Below, in pieces: positions 59,261 to 64,000 of a stretch of DNA of 64,000 nucleotides; the stretch's first letter is position 1; the number at the start of each line of letters is the position of its first letter. This stretch comes from Rallus limicola (Eukaryota > Chordata > Aves > Gruiformes > Rallidae): contig JAKCOZ010000247.1 of assembly GCA_022605955.1 (NCBI GenBank), forward strand, positions 248,001 to 312,000. Direction: 5' to 3'. Both the position numbers and the translations under genes were made by a program. Under the pieces are notes generated by a model. It was not told the origin of the DNA, did no database searches, and was given only the letters and a program-made list of their open reading frames with translations.

Positions 59261-60036
59261 TGACTTTGAGGCTTAATCCTTAAAGGCCCTTTGAATAAGT
59301 CCCTGCTACCTGTATGACAGAAATGCTCCCTTTTGTAGCTCCCCTCATGCAAGATAGCGTGTATGACAAGGTAACATGTCTGTCATACATGTTACACCGT
59401 GTATGTATAACGTAAGTGATAAATCTCAGCATTTATCTTCTCTCCTTAAGGCTACTTACTTATGCAAAACCGCAGAGGGAAATCCACTTTGTGCCTGCGT
59501 GTGTGAGACAGCCTACCTGAAATTTCTCAGACAGGCCCCAGGTCCCTAAGACCTGCAACCTCTCCCTTGGCTTCCCTCATTCATCAAAGAGCCCACGGTC
59601 CAGCTTCTGCGCTGGGATGACAAGCTGGAGATTGCCGATTGTCTTGGAAATGTAAAATAAACACTTTTTCTACATATGTTAATGCCATTGTTTATTGACT
59701 ACTTACTCAGCTTGGATGTAATTGGGGTCATTAGGGAAACATAAGCAGCTCAGCGCCTGTCAATACCTGACCTTTAAAATATTCAGTACATTCAGTGTTA
59801 CATGATGTTTAACAAGCTGGCCTTTTCATGTGGATGCAGCTGTCGTTGCCATGCAGGCAGGAACGAAGGTGCTGCTCCTCGCAAACTTTTTCTGTTGTTG
59901 TTTTGTTTTGTTTAGTTTTTTAATGGCTTTTTCTTCATCCGCGGCGTTGAAGTGACTTGGAACAAGATAAGTCTCGCCCCTGAAAATTGAATTTGGATGG
60001 ACGCTCCCTGGAAGACGCGAAAAACTTTGGTGTGAA
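59261..60036. other. unique non-coding DNA
   Basis: No gene recognised. At 59361-59395 two short complementary pairs overlap (GTATGACA/TGTCATAC and GTAACATGT/ACATGTTAC), so two alternative hairpins are possible. 59930-60036 retains several CpGs next to the G-rich tract. Confidence 0.5.
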
Positions 60037-60172
60037 AGGGGCGGAGGGGTGTGTGTGGGGTGTGTGTGTGGGGTGTGTGGGTGTGTGTGTGGGGTGTAGG
60101 GGTGTGTGTGTGGGGTGTGGGGGTGTGTGACGGTTGGGGTAGGGTCGGGGTGGGGGTGGAGAAGGGGCTGGG
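60037..60172 (+). repeat. (GGGGTGTGTG)n G-rich minisatellite, G-quadruplex-prone
   Basis: Irregular units of GGGG or GGGTG plus GTGTGTGT repeat over about 90 bp, then GGTTGGGGTAGGGTCGGGGT extends the G-runs to about 60172. There are more than ten runs of three or more G with short loops on the plus strand, which fits G-quadruplex formation. The His/Thr/Pro-rich minus frames at 59826-60233 come from this tract. Confidence 0.92.
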
Positions 60173-61689
60173 ATGTTAAACTCGGTTTGACATTCTTGCG
60201 TTGGCGACATTTGGCAAATGTAAAGCGAACCACCTTCAGGATGTCACAAGCGAAATTTTCAACAGTGGTTCTGATGACTGAGGGGCTGCTGAAGAATCTC
60301 TCATCAGCAGACCATAAAGACTGAAGCGCAAGCTATCACTAACGTGCAGATGTTATCAGGATGTGACTTCAGCACAGCTATGCATCCCGACGGAGAGACA
60401 AAACTGCAGATGTTTAACGCATTATCGTGGAAACTAACTGCAAACTATTCTATTTTAATTATTTAAATTTTACACAAAAGAGATATTCTGTGTCTTCTTG
60501 CCTCTATTGCCAGAGTGCAAGTTAACAGTTCCTGTAAATAAAAGCAAACAACTTTTTTTTTTTTTTTCAACCGAGCTAATTAAAGCTGTTAATATTTCTG
60601 AGCCGGCTGATAGATAAATGTTTCCATTTCAAATTAATCTTTGGAACAAACAAACAAACAAACAAAAAGAAAAGCCCAGGCGTCCTGCGTTCAAAGAACG
60701 AAAGGCACAACGTTACTCTTGTTTTAACAGAGGGGTAACCACAAACCAGGGTACTCTTGGGCAATGGAGGCATATTTTTATGATGTAGATCAGGAAGGAT
60801 CACAGAAAGAGGAAGGCAAAGTGACAAAATGAGTTTGGGAGATAGAAGTTCAGTCTGGTGATTTAAAAAACAGAGTTTGTTGTGAAGGAGCAGAATGCAG
60901 AGAGAAACTGGTTGCACAAACTTCAGCCCTTGTCAGGGAATTTTCTACCGAGCAAGATTTCTCCAGGTGGCTCTTTCCACACCTTATTCCAGCCTCGTAA
61001 ACTTCTGAGCCCAGGGAAGCAAGGGCAAGTGTTAGAGAAGGGTAGTGGGCACGCAGCAAAAATTAGGAGGCCGCAGGTTCCCTACAGCAAACGCGAATTT
61101 CCCTGTCTGAAACTGACTTTCCACAGGCTTCACTCGCCACGTCTTCAAGAGATGGAAGTCGGAGGCTTCAGTGACATTCCCGGGTGTGAGGGTCACGTTT
61201 CTTTCACAGAAAGGAATAAATAAAGTGACTTTAAAAAGAAAAGAAAACAAAAAATTTAAAATATATTAAATAAAAACGAAAGCAAGCGAAGCAAAAGAGC
61301 AACGAAAGAAACCAAAGAAATGGAATGGAATGGAAGGATGGGATGGAAATGGATACCTTTGGTCTCATTCCCTCACCAAGTGGTAAGGTTGCCTTCAAAT
61401 ATTGAATCGTTTTGCTCCGTAGCCGTCCAGGAGCGTGGAGCAGTGGTTGGAATAGGTCAGTTTACTAGTGCCCTCTTCTGCTTTACACTGGTCTCTGCTG
61501 CCCTCTTCTAACCTCTGCTCTCCCTCCCAGCAGTTTCTGTTCTTTCGCTCACTGATCCAGCAGGACCTTGGCCCCCTCAGGTCCCTCATGTCAAACAAGC
61601 AGGCATCTACTACATTACACGGCCTGAAGGTGACTGCACAGGGAGCGGGAGAAAGAAAGTCCTTGGAAAAAAAAGCAGGATGGCATCCC
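60173..61689. other. unique non-coding DNA with simple repeats
   Basis: No gene recognised. Includes a T15 run at 60553-60567, (CAAA)5 at about 60646-60667, an A-rich tract at about 61235-61320 and a GGAAT-type tract at 61320-61352. 60930-61210 retains several CpGs. Open frames reach 113 codons without domains. Confidence 0.5.
61320..61352 (+). repeat. short (GGAAT)n-like tract
   Basis: TGGAATGGAATGGAAGGATG followed by GGATGG words. A short pentamer microsatellite next to A-rich DNA. Confidence 0.8.
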
Positions 61690-62150
61690 TGAGCAAAAAT
61701 ACATCAATCACGCCAGTCCGGCTATCTCAATTAACCCTTAGTTAAGCTGGGACCTCCTGGAGAAGCTGAAAAGAGTTAGAGGGAATAAGAGATGCTATCT
61801 GCCACAAGGATTACCACTCTGTGCGCGGATCAAAGACAATTCCACATTTTACCCTGGTGATTAGCTGTAATTAAATAAAGTAAGTCTGTTTAAACTTCAT
61901 TAGCAGCAAGACGTTTGCTACAGCAGAGTGGGCACAAATCATCCATTCTTAATTAAAAGATAATCCACAGGATGACCATAATCTTCTTCTAAAAATACAC
62001 CATTTCCCCCTGAAAGATTTCTTCATCAAATAAGGATAAATAACAGTTTCTCTGTGTTTAAGCTACGAAGGAATGGATGCTCCTTCCCGTTTGCTTGAGT
62101 GAGTGCTGAATGTGCCTGATAACATCACTTTGGCATGCTATTATCTAAAA
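61690..62150. other. candidate conserved non-coding element
   Basis: Contains TCAATTAACCCTTAGTTAAG, a TCF/LEF-like GGATCAAAGACAATTCC, GTGATTAGCTGTAATTAAAT, CTTCATTAGCAGC and TCTTAATTAAAAGATAATCC in 460 bp with little low complexity. The density of homeodomain-type cores next to an intact ATCAAAG motif suggests a developmental enhancer, but this is inference. Confidence 0.3.
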
Positions 62151-64000
62151 TGGTAGAATACCTCACTTCAGCAAAGTCTGACATAAATCTTTGAAAACAA
62201 AGGCATTGCATATGTATGAGCTGAAATAGATATGACAGTGTTGGCACATTAATATTCCTGTCACTGGGGGGGTTTCAAACTTTTAAGGAGATGATATCAA
62301 TGAATTCAGGCTGTAGCTGGTGGAAGAGGGCAATGTACTGTAGGACAATTATTAATTAGGTACAGCCAAACATACTGGAAAAAAAAAAAACCAACACCCC
62401 ATATAATAATGTCCAAAGTAGACTGCAGTGCACACTTTCAAGAGCAATTAAGAGGGACAGAAATCAGGACCCCTCTGAGCCCTACCGCTACTCAGTTCTG
62501 GGAGGATCAGTCCTAATCGACAGCCAAGGGACGTCTCCCTTCCTACTCCTGCACTCGCAGTGGTGGTGCATGGACAACATATGTTGTCAATTATCCCATA
62601 ACAGCCCTCATTAACGGTAACTGCAGCGCCTAACTGAACAGTTCTCTGCCTAGTTGCATGTGGCCTGAAAATGATTGTAATGTAGCATGATGTAGGGATA
62701 TTCAGTTGGTTTTTTTTCATTTTTTTCTTTTTTTTTTTTTTTTTAATCGCTTGATGTGAAAAACATCCACTTCACCCCGAGGTGAGAGGTGGTAGGGCAT
62801 GTACAAGTTGGTGTTAAGGAAAAAAAATAAAAAGCCATGCACCGCTGCGTACCACAGCTTCTCCTCAGCAACAACAACAAAGCCAAAAAAAAAAAATCCC
62901 GTTAGGTTCTGGGGAAAAAAATCTCTTTACTTATGGTCCTTTCGTCTAGCATAGGCATTGCTTCTCTCAGCTCTGCCCCTTGTGATGGGAGTACCTGGAT
63001 GAACTGCAGGGATCAGAGGTGGCGGGTGTGAAGACTTGGCAGAGAGGTCGGTGGAGCAGAGGCTGGTGGTGCAGGGAAGGCACCTTGCATGTCCTCTGAT
63101 GCATAAAACAGGAACAGGAAACCCACCAGATCAGCAGAAGAAAATCTGTGCTCGAATCGAACCCGGGGTTGAAATACATGCTTGAATCAGATTATAATTC
63201 TACAAATGGTTCTTCTCATTTTTCATTTTAATTTAATAGGGACAGACTTGCAGGCAGTGACCACACTCCCTGCACTAGTCCAGTGACGTGCTTCAGGACT
63301 GGGACAGAATGAGTGCATAAAAGCTTTTCTGTGTACAGCTTTCGCTATTTTTTTACTCTCCATTGCTCTGCCTTTTCATTCTTCCCACCTTTCTTTTCCT
63401 ACCCTTTCCCCTGCACAGTTTTGCACCTTTGGCAGTCTGGTCTGAGCCCTGACACCTGACATTCAATAACCTCTCAGCAGCCATGGACAAAGGCCTAAGA
63501 AAATTCCTCTTTCACAAACAGGCATGAAACTAGCTCCAGATAAAGGCATCTCAAACACACTTGATGACAAGTCAGCTCTTTTAGGCTATTACAAGAGAGC
63601 ACTGCTCACCTCCAAATATTTTTAGGCTTTACTAATAAAATCCCGCAGAGGTGCTTAGGTCAGTGCTTTCAAAACAACTAGAAATACATCTGTGCTTTGA
63701 TTTTGATTTAACTCTTTTATTACACTAATGCTATCTGTCATTTCCTGCATGTGTCAGCATTGCTTCTGAATGGCAAAAACGTCACGGATACACCATGCAA
63801 AAAAGAAGGAATCTTGTACCCTGCTATGATAAGCAACACTGCATTGAAAAGGAAAAAAAAATATATTACATGTTGATAGATTATCTGGCAACTGCAAGGT
63901 ATTATATTTACCATGGCCTTACACCAAGGCAGGCGCAGTGCTGATCACACAACTCCCACCCAACCCCTCCAGCTAGTCCCCTTTTCATCTGCAGCCCTAG
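62151..64000. other. unique non-coding DNA
   Basis: No gene recognised. Contains a perfect 16-bp palindrome GACAACATATGTTGTC at 62573-62588 with an E-box core, a T-rich tract at 62709-62744 and short A runs. The last bases are ordinary unique sequence; no feature is seen running off the edge. Confidence 0.5.

Noticed and set aside
59826..60233. His/Thr/Pro repeat protein frames on the minus strand
   Set aside because: Produced by the GT/G-rich minisatellite at 60037-60172.
1..64000. CRISPR arrays, operons or prokaryotic mobile systems
   Set aside because: No regularly spaced repeats with unique spacers, no dense coding, no ribosome-binding-site architecture. CR1 and amniote repeats mark this as vertebrate nuclear DNA.

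Overview
The window looks like non-coding nuclear DNA from a bird. The main evidence is about a dozen fragments of CR1, the dominant avian LINE. They carry its typical 3' end (tandem ATTCTATG-type octamers) and lie in both orientations. One LTR fragment matches my memory of the avian ERVL-type LTR family, and there are decayed amniote-wide repeats: tRNA-derived SINE pieces and palindromic MITE-like pieces. I see no intact protein-coding gene, rRNA, functional tRNA, CRISPR array or bacterial-type operon. The open frames are all short and fall in repeats, low-complexity tracts or unremarkable AT-rich sequence. The window is best read as a gene desert or the inside of a large intron. Species cannot be fixed from what I can see.

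Layout. 1-8 kb: unique AT-rich DNA with one small CR1 and long polypyrimidine tracts. 7.9-9 kb: an ERVL-type LTR fragment next to a CR1 that carries an internal insertion. 9-17.6 kb: unique DNA with an antisense MIR-like SINE (13.1 kb) and an old tandem duplication of about 190 bp in which both copies keep an ATTTGCAT octamer (16.78-17.15 kb). 17.6-24.7 kb: three antisense CR1 copies; the longest retains decayed reverse transcriptase and ends against a (CCCTTT)n array that grades into a 31-bp minisatellite. 25-28.2 kb: a CR1 whose 3' tail was split by a complex insertion made of an inverted copy of its own flank plus a 106-bp copy of sequence from 3 kb upstream. 28.7-38.9 kb: mostly unique, including stretches with retained CpGs and homeodomain-type TAAT motifs that look like conserved non-coding elements. 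38.9-53.4 kb: four CR1 copies, a palindromic MITE-like element (49.15 kb) and small duplications. 53.4-64 kb: a CpG-richer block with promoter-like features (53.9-54.6 kb), a SINE interrupted by a MITE (58.2-58.4 kb), one more CR1, a G-rich (GGGGTGTGTG)n tract (60.0-60.2 kb) and AT-rich candidate regulatory sequence.

No genes act together here. The interest lies in repeat history, one clear template-switch-like rearrangement, and possible regulatory DNA. All family names come from motif recognition by eye; no database search was run.
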